Shown here: positions 1 to 12,721 of the stretch, one piece after another
How positions within the stretch are numbered: the stretch's first letter is position 1
Layout of the letters: every line of letters starts with the position of its first letter
Assembly: GCA_013397075.1 (NCBI GenBank)
Contig: VWZS01007479.1
Location: forward strand, 1,079,041-1,143,040
Direction of reading: 5' to 3'
From: Rhabdornis inornatus
Taxonomy: Eukaryota; Chordata; Aves; Passeriformes; Rhabdornithidae
Length of the DNA: 64,000 nt
Notes under the pieces: generated by a model
Told to the model about the DNA's origin: nothing
What the model saw: the letters and a program-made list of their open reading frames with translations, nothing else
The model's database searches: none
Translations under genes and position numbers: made by a program

Positions 1-618
1 CTTTGTAAAACCATCTCTCCTTGTATCTCACTGCCATTTGCCTGTTAGTCATGGGCTTCACTCCTGAATGAGCCACTTAAGAAATGCTACACTGATGTCA
101 AATTGATACATGTCTTGTGAATACTTTATACTTTCTCTTTATTTAACGTGAAAGGACAGTGTTCAGTACTGATCAAAAACTGGGGCCGAAGTTTCACCCA
201 AAGTGCAATTTTTCCATTGGAAAAAAAAAAACACCTTTAACATAATTTGGAATATAAGACCAACCAAGGCCATAAATATTTCATGTTTCAGATTTTTCTT
301 TTCTTTTGACCCTATTTAAAAAATTTAAGTTCCTCATAGAGGACATTATTTGCATTTCTTAAGGAGCCCTCAAAACCCATTTTCAAAATAACTCTGTTGC
401 CAGGTCTTGAAAGCTGCAACTGCAAATCATTGGATTTTGCCTGTGAACTCCAGCCCGGCAAAGTGTTTTCCCAGATATTTCAAGTTTGGGAGTTCGGAGT
501 GACCAGATTTTACACCAGTTCTGAGCAGGCAGAGTGGCAACACCAGTGGGGAAGAACAAAAACAATATTGTTCTGTGAACCAGCTATCTATCTCAGGCTG
601 TTCCCTTCCCTTCCACAG

Positions 619-710
619 GACAGCAACAGGAATAGCACAGAGGACTTCATGAAGCCGTTTTCCCCAAGCTGCCTTTTCAGGATCAATGTGCCATTTGTGG
701 CGAGGTTACA
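619..710 (+). other. Exon-like module (strong acceptor and donor, open frame)
   Basis: A pyrimidine tract (ttcccttcccttccacag, AG at 617-618) is followed by 92 bp and then GTAAGTGA (donor GT at 711). Across the 92 bp one frame is fully open, beginning Asp-Ser-Asn-Arg-Asn-Ser-Thr-Glu-Asp-Phe-Met. The donor has A rather than G at position -1 but is otherwise a full U1 match. I do not recognise the peptide. Pseudo-exons of this quality are common in vertebrate non-coding DNA, so this is only a candidate exon of a coding or long non-coding transcript on the plus strand. Confidence 0.22.
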
Positions 711-1292
711 GTAAGTGAATCTTAAATTCATTCAAGTTTCTAATATTTTAATGGAGTGAGAACATGAGGACATCATTATAGATCCCCAGGAGCAATGCAG
801 GGAGGACACTGAGGTCCTTGTTGAAGCAGTGCAGCAAGGTGTGCAGCCCTGAGCACATGGCCAGCCTTAGGAACCACCGTGTCATTCCCCACAAGCTTAA
901 AGCAGTCAGCTTAGATTTCAATATTCAGCCTTCAACACATAACAGAGTCCTTGACCACCCTCCTACAGAAAACAAAATCCTGCGTATTTTGGCAGATGTT
1001 CATTTTCCCCTTTCAAGCATGCCATTCTGTCTTCTTTCTGGCTTTTTAGGGTCTTTTCCCGAAGTACAACGTTATTGTGTATTTAGCCTGAGACATGAGT
1101 CAATCCCCTCCTTTAAAGCAAACTGATTTCTTCACTTCTTTCCCTGTGATATCTATTTTGGAGGCTCTCAGCTCCCTGGTGGGCCAGTGGGACATCCTGC
1201 AGCCTCTTTATGGCTGGTGGTCTGCAGGAGGGAATGGGATTACATCTCTCAGCAGCCAATGGTGCTGCCTTTAGGTTCAATAAACAGGCTTT

Positions 1293-1313
1293 AAAAAAAA
1301 AAAAAACACACAC
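1293..1313 (+). repeat. A14 tract running into (CA)n
   Basis: Fourteen A residues (1293-1306) pass directly into a short CA run. An AATAAA hexamer lies at 1279-1284, eight bases before the tract. This resembles the 3' end of a polyadenylated retrocopy, but I could not recognise any parent gene upstream. Confidence 0.8.
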
Positions 1314-2957
1314 GCAGCATGTCCTTCTTACTCTGTTTTGCGTGGTGTGACTGAACCTGCGGAGCCAGTGGGAGCGAGTTCTATAGTGATAACAGTAACC
1401 ATTGACTTTCCCTTCCCTGATTTCACCTCTTTCATTATGTTGGAGAGCTTTGTTCCAGACTAGGAGATTATGCAACGGGCTGAGGAGGAGATGTGACTTC
1501 AGTGAGATATAGCACACAAAAAAGTGTGACAAATTGCAATGACAGGGGCTCCGATGGTAGCTTGTGATGGAGTGAAATTAAATCCCTAACCCAACAATGC
1601 AGCATTATGCTATATTCTATAGGCACCCTTGTTGAGGGTAGATTGAGAGAAAAAGAGATGGGCAAAAAGAAAGATGCACACATACTTTCCCCATCCGTGT
1701 TCCCAGCTAGCCCTTTCCCCCAGTGTTAGCTTGGGGGTAAACAAAAAAAAAGTCCTTAATGCTTGGGCCCAGATGTAAGAGATGTGTGACACGGGGAGAA
1801 GTGGAACGGATTGAAGGGATGCCCGGCGAACACCCACAGCTTGCAGTGCCATCCCCTGCTCTGTCCCCCCGGGAGACAGGGCTGGGACAGCGTGTCTCCA
1901 TACCTCCACACACAGCATCCCAAGTCATTTGCCCTCCTTCCTAATTAAAGTGCTCCCCGAGGGGCGCTGGAGGAGGATGTGTGTACACCTTTGTACTCAG
2001 CTGCTCCAAACTTCCTAGGGCAATACCGCAGGGTGATCCTGATGGCTTTTTTCATGCTAAATAACTGACCTAGACGCCCTTACTGCCCCATTCATCTCTT
2101 CTACATAAACAAACTATTCATTCCCTAAGGAATAGGTGCATCTGTTCGCTCAGGCCCAGCTCCTGAGGGAAGCCAACAAGAGACTTGAAACTATTTAAGG
2201 AAGAAGGGAGCACAACACACTGTTAGAGTATCTTTGCTGTCCCGGGGCCATCCAGGTGTTAAATCACTCAGTGGCCTCTGAAGGGTCCGGAGCCAAACAC
2301 TGAAACAAAAGGCAAAGATGGGGAAGGAGAGTGCCAGATATCACAGCTCACACTCCTTGAGTTTCTCTTTTTCTTGCTGAGGTTTTCGGGAGCTGTGCCT
2401 TGACGAGACAGAAAATGAAGTTGACTGTAGGAGGCTTGGAGCACTCAACACTGCTGCAAGCTTTATGAGCTGGTTAGCATTACTAATGTTCTCAGAGTAA
2501 CACTCTTGTGGGACTCCTGAGCTTCGTTTTCACTGGAAAGAAACAATAGTTTTAGCTGTGAAATGTTTTACATTCAACTTCCACCTCTCCCCCCCGCCTT
2601 CAGTGGAGTTGCCATGAGCCCAGACTTTAAAAACATTTCAGACTTAAAAGGTTAAGATTTAAGTGCTGCTGATTTTATCTGGGCTTTTAACTAACATAGG
2701 CAGGTGGATTAGAGATATGTGTACAATCTCCACTCTAGACACTTGGGTAAATATGCACAAGTGCTGAGTGAGCCAAGGAAGGAATCTGATGTTATTGTCT
2801 ATTAATTTGAAAGCAGAGATTAAAGAAAGTGCAGAAATCAGTAGTGTAAATATCAAAAAGGATTTCCATTTATATGTAAGAACATTACTCTAGCAGTCTG
2901 GCTATTTCAAATAACATGAAAGCTTTTTTTTCTGAGGAAAAAGAATTGTGAATTTGT

Positions 2958-2993
2958 TTAAATTTACATATTTCCCTCTCTCTTTGTTTGCAG
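2958..2993 (+). other. Strong 3' splice-site-like sequence
   Basis: The run tttccctctctctttgtttgcag ends in CAG at 2991-2993. It is an almost unbroken pyrimidine tract, as in efficient acceptors. The next bases, GAATGGTCACCATG, place an ATG (3005) in good Kozak context, opening a 35-codon frame that stops at 3110-3112. No convincing donor follows nearby, so if used it would open a long or terminal exon. Function unproven. Confidence 0.2.
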
Positions 2994-5243
2994 GAATGGT
3001 CACCATGCTTGCAGCTAGGAAGCAGTTTGCTCAACAGGGCTGGGTTTTGTTCAGGGCCTGCATTTGGCTGGAGGACCTAAAAACAGCAAAAGTATTTCAC
3101 AGAGTTATATGACAGGCAACCAGGCTGGGATTTCTTCCTCCTTGCCTTCTTTTTTTTCACAATAATAGTTGTGACTATTTTTTTCTTTTTTACTTTCACT
3201 GAAAATCAGCTTGAAAACAGCTTCTGATTTTCTACAAATGTTTTTGTTATTCTGAAAGACTCATGGAAACTCGGCAGAAATGATATGCAGGTGATGGGGC
3301 ATTCCAAACCATTTTTGTTGTGGCTATTGATCGAGTCAGTGATGTGACTGCTTATCCAGTTCCTGTGGATCACTTCCTCCTCCTCCTTAGATGTCTACAA
3401 CCAATTTTTTAATTAATTGTGATAATAAACAGTAAACATCCTCAAAAAAATTAAGTGCTTGCGCTTTCTCCTGGAAGGGAGCAAAAAAATTGTATCTGCT
3501 CTGTTAATATAGCCTATGATTTTAACACTGGAAGCAACAATATTTCCTCTAGAATTGGAATTAAGTTGTGTCTGTATGAGATTGGTGCTCTTTAAAAGCA
3601 TACTTGGGGCTAAAATATCAAGAAATTCTCTACTTTTATGAAAGCTTTACAAATTCCTGGAGGTCATCTGAATACTCAAAAATAATGCATAATGTGACCC
3701 CATGAATCAAACAGGCCAAGCTCAGCACTTTTTATTAGCAGAAATATTCATGAATCTTTTATCCTCCTCCTTAGTCCACCAGCTCTTATTTTCACCCTGT
3801 TCTCTCCTTAATGCAACATTTCATAGGAATGCCAAGAAAAAGGAACCCAGCTTCAGGTTTAATTGCTAATATTTCTAAATTTAGTCAGCATAAAATCCAT
3901 CTGAGGCTCCAAAGATTTTCCTTGTAATCTGCAGAACCTGAGTTTGAATCTAGCCCAAGAGAGCACCGCAGCAAATAAATACCATCTGATCTCTACAGAA
4001 ATCTGACAAGAGTTCAACTGTTTTCCACCTTGCTAGGAGTATATCAGAGCTGATTTCCCAATGCAATGCTGTAAGGGAAAAAGTCAATTAAAATGCAACT
4101 GTCCCAATTTCAGTGAAAGTTACCGATCAGCAGGAATCTCTATACATGTGGTTATTATTTTTTTTCTTTTGAATTAAGCAGGCCAATATATTATGTGATA
4201 TTATGTTCTTATGCTAGCTTGTTTTTTGACTCATGTAACCCTGGACAAGCAGCAGTGATTGTGAGCCAAATGACCCCAGTTTTCCACACAACAATATGGG
4301 AATTGCTGGACTCAGCTCATTCCTTCCATCTTTCTCACCTGCTTCTGTGACCATTAGAGATACCACAGTGAAACTCTGCAATATTTGGCTGAAGGGACAT
4401 GACTGGGGCTGCCAGTTTTGTTATATACCAGCACATTCCCTATCAGTGTAGCCTAAATGGTATTAGGCTAGACAGAAAGGAACCAATTCTGGATGCTGGA
4501 AACCATCCAGATTTGGTTATCATTTCATTCTTTACTTTGGTCCATGTAAGTGTCTTATGGAAGATTTCAAGTTTTAGCAACCAAAGAAAAAGGGAAACAT
4601 TTGCAGCTCTCTTTCTCTAGTATCACAGGTCTGACTGTAGGTTATCAGCCTCAGCAACTTGTCCTAACTCTTGCTAGCATCATGGAAACATAGACATTAT
4701 CTGATTGAAGACTGGATTTGCACATTTTTTATGCTGCAGCTATTAGCTTTCAATAGAAAGTTTTCAATATTTTAGTGGCAAAGCCTCAGATCCAACAGTG
4801 ATTTTGTTTGGAGTGGCTTTTGCTCAAGATTACAAATTTTTGTTTGTCAGATCATTTTGCAACTTACATTTGGAAAATTTTAACATGGAGAAAACCTCTA
4901 GATTCCATTCAGTTCTGACATTGAATGTCCATAAAACACAGAGGAATCTCCTCAGTGAAGCACTTAAAGTATCAGGTCTTTTTAATCCAGTGAGATTAAC
5001 TATCATGTATAAGTAAGTAGGAATTGTTTTTAATTCATTTCCCATTTCCAGATGTAGGATGATTAGGCCTGCAAATTAGTTTGCTCCAATACTGAATATT
5101 GAGACTGCATCAATAATTACTGAATAAAAAGCTGAGCCCTGGGGTTTGGGCTCCCCTGAACAGTTTGGATCAGGAGTTCACTCACATTATGTTACAGATA
5201 ACAGCTCTGCACAACATTTGGCTCCGGTTCAATTGCTCTGAGT

Positions 5244-5345
5244 CTAAGGCCAGGACAGACCTTCAGTTCATCTCCTTCGACTCTCTTTCTAGCCCACACA
5301 ATTATATTTCACTCACATATTTCTACGCTGAGCCTGGTGACATTA
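5244..5345 (-). mobile_element. Ancient CR1 (CR1-L-like) 3' fragment
   Basis: The sequence 'taaggccaggacagacc...agttcatct...' followed by '...atttcactcacatatttctacgctgagcctggtga' parallels the reverse complement of old amniote CR1 3' ends ('aaggccagaagggacc...atcatctagtctgacctcc...aatttcaccc...tgagcc'). The match is by eye, with many substitutions, as expected of a copy older than modern birds. The terminal (TCATAGAAT) repeats are not preserved. RepeatMasker alignment would settle it. Confidence 0.5.
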
Positions 5346-8300
5346 ATTAAATGGGAACATTTCAGAAATCAAGAGACAGAACTGTTGCCTGCTCTAGGCA
5401 GAGAGCAGGAAGGAGAGGCAAGCCCAGCCCTTGCCGTGGCAAAGAGCTGCTGATAAAGGTGAGCACGCCTGGGATTTGTCTCCTGAAGCTTTACATGTCT
5501 ATAAGGTAGATGTCTACATCTGATCTCATCATGCTCACACCCCGCTGCAGTCAGAGGAAAGGGCATTTCTAGCACTCATTTCATCTGCTCTGCCTGTGTC
5601 AGGGTGAGACTCAGAGCTCCCTTCCCACTGCAGGGTGACCACCTCAGGTGGGACAGCTGTGTCCAGGTGTCTGGGAGCCATGCAAGGACACCCTCAGCTC
5701 TCATGGTCACACCACAAGCCCTGCAAAACAGAGCAGCTCTCAGGCCATTAAAGATCTGTTGGTTTAACCAAGCAAAGTTTCGAATTATTGTTCCCTCTGG
5801 ATGCAGGAGAGCAATAAAGGTTGGGATTTTTAGTTTGGGTTTGCATCTACTATAAAAGAGAGCTGTCTGTCATGCAACATTATCTTCAAGGTTAAGATGG
5901 GGCTGACTGCATTCTCTTGCTTTATGAAAGTGAGAATTGGTATTATTGTCCTTTCACTCTCATGAGAGACACTTAATTTAAAAAGAGGCCTTGAATTTTG
6001 TTAAACATTATCAGTTCCTATTTTATTCTAGATTGATATGTAGATTAGGCAATGCCTGACACTCAAAATTAAATATGAATAACACAAAATAAGAATAAAT
6101 TAAAAGACTGCGAGATGTCCTGGCTACCCCAGCTTTTGTCATAATATTCCTAGGAATAAATGACTAGAGGTGTTGGTTTGGAAAATTCAGTTTGATCCCT
6201 ATGGAAACATGCTACAGAGGAAAATAAACTATAGAAGATGTGAATTTAGGAATTAAAAGTCCTACAAGCCATTGTCTTGTTCTCATCTAGCCAAGATTAG
6301 AAAACACCCACTACAGCAGTGCAGTCTTTTCCAACATTTCATCTCAGCCATCATGTGTTTCAACTCTCTCCTGAAAGAATAGCCTCTAGGAAGAGGCTGA
6401 GTGCAAAATTCACAGCACATAAATTAGCCTCTTTCTCCAGCTAGTGGGTTATTGAGAGGAGATTGGAATTGCTTTGTTACTCAAATGTATTTGACATACT
6501 CCTTTGCCATTTTTTTAAACTCTCTTGGCTACTCAATGTTTTGCCCTGAGTAGTTGTGATCCCTATTTAAAGGTGAATTGCTTTCCTTAAATCTAATAAA
6601 TGAGCAACTTGGCTTGTGTGAGCAAATGTAGCAGTTTTCAGAAGAACTTGCATCCACACGTGATATTGCCATTTGAGAGCCAGAGCATGAACAATCACAC
6701 AAAATTAATGGAAAATTGGAACAAAAGAGGGGCAGGCAGGGTGAAAACGAATTCTTTAGAAAATCTGAATGTCTGTGGATTACTTAAGCTTAACTCTACA
6801 CCTTCACATAGGCACAAGACATCCTGTAGCCCACAGGAGAGTTTCAACACGTTACACATTCAGCATGCAAGACACATTAAGAAACTCAATATTAGGTTTC
6901 CCACTGATTTCTGAGTGACTGGATGTGCAGTTGACTGTCTGCCTTTTTCCCTTTTCCCAGCACGCCTGGATACCTAGTTTTGCTGTCATCAGTCCAAACA
7001 CATGCTCTATTTTCCTCTCTTTCTAAGCAAAATCCTCTCCTCCTCTCCATACATTACTCTTTCCTGTCTCTTGTTTCTCCAAAGCGGTGGTGCCTGCCAG
7101 GAATCAGAGAGATTCAGTGTGTGTATAGAACGACCTGGGAAAGGGGCACTTAGGACAGAATTGCCTGTTTTGGGCCCAGAACATGAGGTTTTCAAACTCT
7201 GTGTTAGTCCCATGAAAAACCAGGAATTAGGAGGAGCAGCAGAAAACATCTTGCATGTGTCAGTGTCTCTGTGTGTGTGTACGCTCTAACCTGGCATTAT
7301 ACTGGTGATTAAATGGTCTTTAAATCAAAGCTGATAGATAAATAAGGCAACTATTCCAAAAACCAAGGGGGTTAAAAAACACTCCACATGCACCTGCTGG
7401 AGACGCTGTGCTGCTGGCTCTACATTTCAACTCTAACCTGTATTTGATATGGTGTTGTTGCAGCTGTGGGTTGGGGTGGTTTATTTAAGTGGCTCCAAAT
7501 GCTTGTCAGTGTGGCAACCAGCTGAATACATAAAACAGGCTCTCCAAACCCTTTATGGCCCAGGGTCAGAGTAAATGGAATAATAAAATCCAAATGCTTT
7601 TGTCTCATTTTCCATCACCCAAGCCTTCCGCATAAATCTACAGCTTTGCAATGACCTTCGCATTCAGTGTCGGGGATGAGGCCGCAGGTCTGAGATACAT
7701 TTGGTCTTCATCTTAGGTCTTTAAAAGCTTTTTCCAATTAATTTTAACTGACTTCCATAAGGATCAAGTACAGTTTCCTCCTCCCAGCCCCCTCACTCCA
7801 CATCCCACCCCCTTTTTCTCCTATCTGGCATCTTCAACCAGTCAATTGGGGAAACACTAGAGAATAAGACTATTGGTAATATTAAATGTGGTAGCACCAA
7901 CAGCAAAGACATTTACAAAATGAGTGATTTAGCAAATAGGAAGTGAGAGATGTCTTTAAAGAGTTTTAATTTGATGTCTTCCTCACTGCAGGGTGTCTGG
8001 TTTTCTTTATTTCTCCAGTGCCACATTATCCCTGTTCAGATGTCATCGTGGGGACCCATGTGTTTGCAAAGTGTAGGTCACTATGAAACTAATGGATGCA
8101 TGTTTGGGTTTACTGAATCAAAAATCACCTTGTCTGGAACTGCTGAGGGCTACTCCTTGCACCCTCCCCATCTGATCTAAATTAGATGTAAAGTCACTTC
8201 TAGGTGTTTCAATTATAGTGAAGAGCAATTTAAACTTCTGTCAAAAGAAATCCTCAGGACACGTCTGAACATTCTCACTCTGAGAACCCCCAGATTCCTC

Positions 8301-10339
8301 TCTCCAAATTCCCAACCAGATTTTTAACAGCCGGCTAATAAACTGGTGCCTAAAAAAGTGCTCATTCCTAGTTTTGCACTCAGTAAAGCTGGGCCAGACT
8401 TTGAGAGCTGTAGTGGGCGTTAGGGGACACATTCACAGTAGAGTTTCCACGTTTATTGTGGCTCTGTTGACTTCTGTACAGCTGAACAGGTCTACAGGAT
8501 TGGAAGGCTCTGCCCATACTGTGCAGATGTGGTCCATAAAACCAACAGTCAGGTACCTCGCTACTGGGGGCTTGGGCTCAATTAACTTCAGAAAAAACAA
8601 AGAAACAAAAAAACCCATAGGATAAGTGCTTTCCCACGTCCTGCCAAAAGGAAAACAACAACTAAATGGTATCTTCAAGGCAAATCTATATTTCTTGAGT
8701 TTACTATCCAAAATTTTAAACATTTTAAAAATCAGGGAAGTTCTGATTGTGTTGGCACAGCAGTGGAAGTCCTGTCTCCCTAACCAAACCAAGCACTCCT
8801 ACCTGAGGCTTTATGAGATTTACCCATTAGTAATGCAAACTTCTCTTTCAGCTCTGACAGGAACATCAGCAAAGATTTAAAACATAAGGTTTAAAAAGTA
8901 GTAAAATCTTCCAACCTTCACTACATGATGATGTATGGGGAGATCTGATTAAGTTATTAATGGCAAAGTGAATCAGTAACCACTGCATGAAGTTCATGCA
9001 GTTGTTTTCCTGTGATCTCTTGACAAAATACAACTTTTTAGTTGGAATCAGCTTCCTCAGTTTTTTCTTGCTTGGTGAAACTCTCCATCCAAGCAACAAA
9101 TAGGCCAGTAGCTAACAGAAGTAGAACCACTTGGTTTCCTGTGGCATGGAAGGCTGTCCTTGGAGACTGACATCCAAGAGGCTGGAAATACCTGCTGAAG
9201 CTTTGCCTGTGAGCAGAGCATTGGCAGTGGTTCTCAGATGTGAATTCTCTGGTAGATCAGGACTGGTCAAAAGTTGGGCTCTTTCCCTCAATGGGTGCAT
9301 TATCAGAGTCTCACATCTCTGCCAATGTGTTTTTAACAAACTTGAAGGGTTTTAAAAGTTTTCTCTTAAACCTGTCTGAAATTTCCTGACAGATTCAGAA
9401 TTACCAAGAATGGATAGGCAGAGGAGCAGAAATGCCCATCCAGTCATGTAGGCAATGGGAGATCAGGTAAAACTCACTCCTGTAGGAAACCAGGCTAAGA
9501 ATGAAAGTTGTTCTGTCCCTTTTTTTCTCCTCCAAAAATGAGAAGAAATCGTACACCTGACCCTTGAAGTTAGATAAGGAAGGGCAGGACCATTCCTTCC
9601 TGGAGACTACAGGATTAAATGCATGTTGCTAAGGGTTCACTTCTGTCCCCTGAAAACAGGATCTTTGTGTTAATTAATATGAATGTATGAATTAGAGACC
9701 CTAATCTCTAGCTTATCTTTCCATCTCAACTCATGTAAAGTGAGCCCACAGATGCCCAGCTTTATATTTGCTATGCGTGAAAACTATGTGTGGCCCTATC
9801 AAAAAAGTCATGAATAGATTTAAATTATTTATAAAAGATATAAAAAAATCCAAACCATAACTGGAAAGAAACAAACACAGAGCAAGTGTTTAGCCACTTA
9901 ATTAATTTACATGTCTTCTAGCATGGCACAGGGCATTAACACCCCCCAGCAGGGTGCCAGGGTGCGTGGCTGGGACTTGGGCAGGCAGCAAGACATACTG
10001 TGAATTTTCTCCCTGAGCAGCACGATTACAGAAACAACTGCAAATAACTTTGTGCTGATCCCCAGCGATGCATCCAGCAGCCCCTAATCTTCCAAATGTC
10101 TGCCTGTGTGATAGTATGAAAACTGTGGCACTCCTGCAGCCCTCACCTATGGAGACACATCTGGGCTTTTCTATTGATTCTTTATTTATGGCTTTCTGTT
10201 TGAAAAGTGAGTTAAATGAAGATCACTAATACAACAATGAGAATTCAAGAAGATGCTGAAACACTGTTAGAACATACAAGCAAAAGACACACTACACGTA
10301 TTTCCACCTGGATTTTTTAAAAGTGCCTTTTGGGTGTGC
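5346..10339. other. Non-coding unique sequence, no gene recognised
   Basis: There are no supportable coding exons or RNA genes. The block around 7430-7610 combines E-box, homeodomain-like and TTTATGG motifs and has the even, repeat-free texture of a conserved element, but I cannot test conservation. The standout structure is the palindrome at 8978-9006. Otherwise only short homopolymers are seen. Confidence 0.7.
8978..9006. repeat. Near-perfect 29-bp palindrome
   Basis: ACTGCATGAA (8982-8991) and TTCATGCAGT (8993-9002) are exact reverse complements around a single G at 8992. After one mismatch (8981/9003) the arms continue for three more pairs (8978-8980 with 9004-9006), giving 13 of 14 paired positions. 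It could extrude as a small cruciform or bind a dimeric factor. No transposon ends or tRNA-like features surround it. Confidence 0.9.
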
Positions 10340-10456
10340 ACATTTATAAGAAAGGAAAACTGAGGCATGAGGTGAAACAATATGACTATTCCTTGTAGGA
10401 GGGGCAGAAACTGAACTCAAATCTCTTGCCTCAGTCCTCCACCCGAGCTCCAGGAG
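10340..10456 (-). mobile_element. MIR/CORE-SINE-type relic
   Basis: Reading 'taagaaaggaaaactgaggca...' then '...ggggcagaaactgaactcaaatctcttgcctcagtcctcc', this follows the reverse complement of the MIR body: 'gatgaggaaactgaggcacag...' then 'tggcagagccgggattcgaacccagg...ctcc'. Order and spacing of both blocks are kept, which supports a tRNA-derived CORE-SINE older than the split of mammals and birds. Divergence is high and the ends are not defined. Confidence 0.62.
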
Positions 10457-12721
10457 TCTCCATGCCTCGGTTTCACATGTGAAACTCTAAAAGCTTTAAT
10501 TGAGAGGCTGCATTTCCCCTGGAGTGGAATCAAATGAAACAAGCTAGACACTCAAGTAGGCTTACTGGTTTAATTTAAAAGCGAGGGGGACTGGTAGCAG
10601 GGAGCTCTCGGTCAGGGGTCATTTGTTGTGGAATATACTTCTCACCTTTGTGTTCCTCAGCGCTGGGCTCTGGCAAACTTAATGATATTTGGTATCTCCA
10701 CCTGCTCTATCAGTTTATCCTTGAATTAGCTCAGTCTAGAGTGGCTTGAGAGCTTATTTGGGGCTTGAGATTTATTATTTTTAGGGGTTTTTTATATGAA
10801 ATCTTTAGCTTTTAATGCTGGATTAGTAGTAATAGTAGTAGCAGTAGGAGGAAGAAGACCCCACAAGTGTAAGGGGGGAAAAACAAATGTAATGGATGAT
10901 GTAGTTTGCCTGGAGGAATGACGTTAATTTGGAACACTTGGCTGTACCTTGGCATCTGCGTTGTGATTATACAAAAATAAGAATTTCACAGGATCTTGAT
11001 CCAGGACATGAAGCTGACTTCATTCCTGTTTAAGTCTGAGGATTTCAGACCAAACATCTGTTTGAAACTTGAGATGAAATTCACATGATTTAGACACAAA
11101 GCCATGAGTCAATTAGATGTCCAGCATGCGTGGTCAATATCCTTGGCTCGGGTCCTCTGAAAAATTAGCACATAAGTAACTTTATACACAGAAGAAGGCC
11201 CAGTACATTCAATGGGATTAGTCTGGGTTATTCAGCTTTTTCCCAGGGCAGGGTTCTCAGCTGGAACCAAACCACAAACCTTATCAAGCTCACAGAGTTC
11301 TTGAACAGATATTTTGCACTTCTGAAAACAGAATAATTTTCTCTTCAAGGCTCTGACATCACCACTCAGCTGCAGGGATACTCCTGATGGACATTTTGGA
11401 CTCCTTGAGAAGCAAAGATGGGCTGAGAGGCCAAATATCGCAATCAGCACTACTCTGTACCCCTCACAACCCCTTAATAAAATCCCCAATAAGGGACACC
11501 CAAAGCATGTCGCTGTTGAAAGCTGAATTTTTTCCAAAATTAATGTTGTTTTCCCCAAAAGCCTTTAAATATTGTCAATATATGTAATATATGGATTTCT
11601 CCATGGCATCGAAGGCTTTTCACAGAGTGATTTCTTCCCCTTTGCCCCTTCTGATATCAGGAAAAGCAGTCCCATTTGGTTTCCAGAGGGTGACCTGATC
11701 ATCTCCATGAGCTATGGGGATGTTGGGAGAGGAGGACCGCCCTCTTAAATTACAAATTCTTGTCAGACTCAGTGGGTGAGAGACCCACATGCCCTCGTCT
11801 GGTCACAGAGCACAGCACACTGGCACATTAGCTTCTGAAGCTGCCTTTTCAGTGCTGACCTTTATATTAATGCTAATAGGGTTTGGAGAAATAAAATGTA
11901 AATTTGTCTCTAAATGGATTAGTCTAGGCTGGGGGTAGGAAAGAAGGGTGCAGGAGGGGGTATTGCTTGGAGCATTCGCACTAAAATTAAAACATTTATG
12001 TTCCAACACTTAATTTTATTAGTGGCACATTGAAGTTGCCTGAATGCGTAATAACATCTCTCAGGTCCACTCTGCTCTAGCTCAGACTCTGAGTGTGTGT
12101 GCTTGCACACAGTGCCTCCCCAGTTACACTCTGTATTCACCTCATCCACTGCCTTTTCCTCTCCCTTTTTGTCATCAGGGATGTTTGTTGGTTGTCACAT
12201 CCCAAAATCTCCAGGGATGGAAATAAACAGTCTTCAGCTCTACCGTGGAACCATAAAACTACAATCTGTGCCCAAAATAAACCCTGTTCTTTTATTTTTT
12301 GTGTACCTGCACTATAGTGTGGGTGCCCCCTTCACATCAGCGATGTGTTTACACACAGGAATTGGGCAATAAGGTTAACTGGTGCTCTCCAGTGCTTTAT
12401 GTAAGAGCAGATCTTCAGAAAGGTGGGCAAGCAGTGTTTGCACATTTTACATAGGGAACTTAAGCCATGATTGGCAAAGATTGGTTGCAATGTCTGTGAA
12501 GGAAGAGTGAAGAGGGCAAAATTAACCCAACAAAGCATAGTGTAGCATTTGTTAAACCATTAAAGCACCTTCTTCCTCCACTTGAACCCCAAGAGCTGAC
12601 TCTCCACAAGCAAACTTGGGAGGGTTGGGAGCTTATTTAGATATTGGTGATAAATCCCTCTTCAGTAGGAAAAACCTGGGGCTCTCTCACATGGTGCAAT
12701 TTGTTTTCTTTCTTTTTGCAG

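Larger units (their letters stand above)
1..5243. other. Non-coding unique sequence, no gene recognised
   Basis: No coding exon could be supported on either strand. The open frames are short, lack family-like composition and are interrupted as expected by chance. The stretch holds an exon-like module at 619-710, a short A14/CA tract preceded by AATAAA at 1279-1313, and a strong orphan splice acceptor ending at 2993. Outside these I see ordinary AT-rich sequence with short poly-A and poly-T runs and no transposable element that I can name with confidence. Confidence 0.7.

Noticed and set aside
3900..3975. 'gagtttgaatctagccc' resembles a tRNA B-box or MIR head
   Set aside because: Only one short block matches. 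A-box spacing and the MIR core are missing, so a SINE or tRNA call is not supportable.
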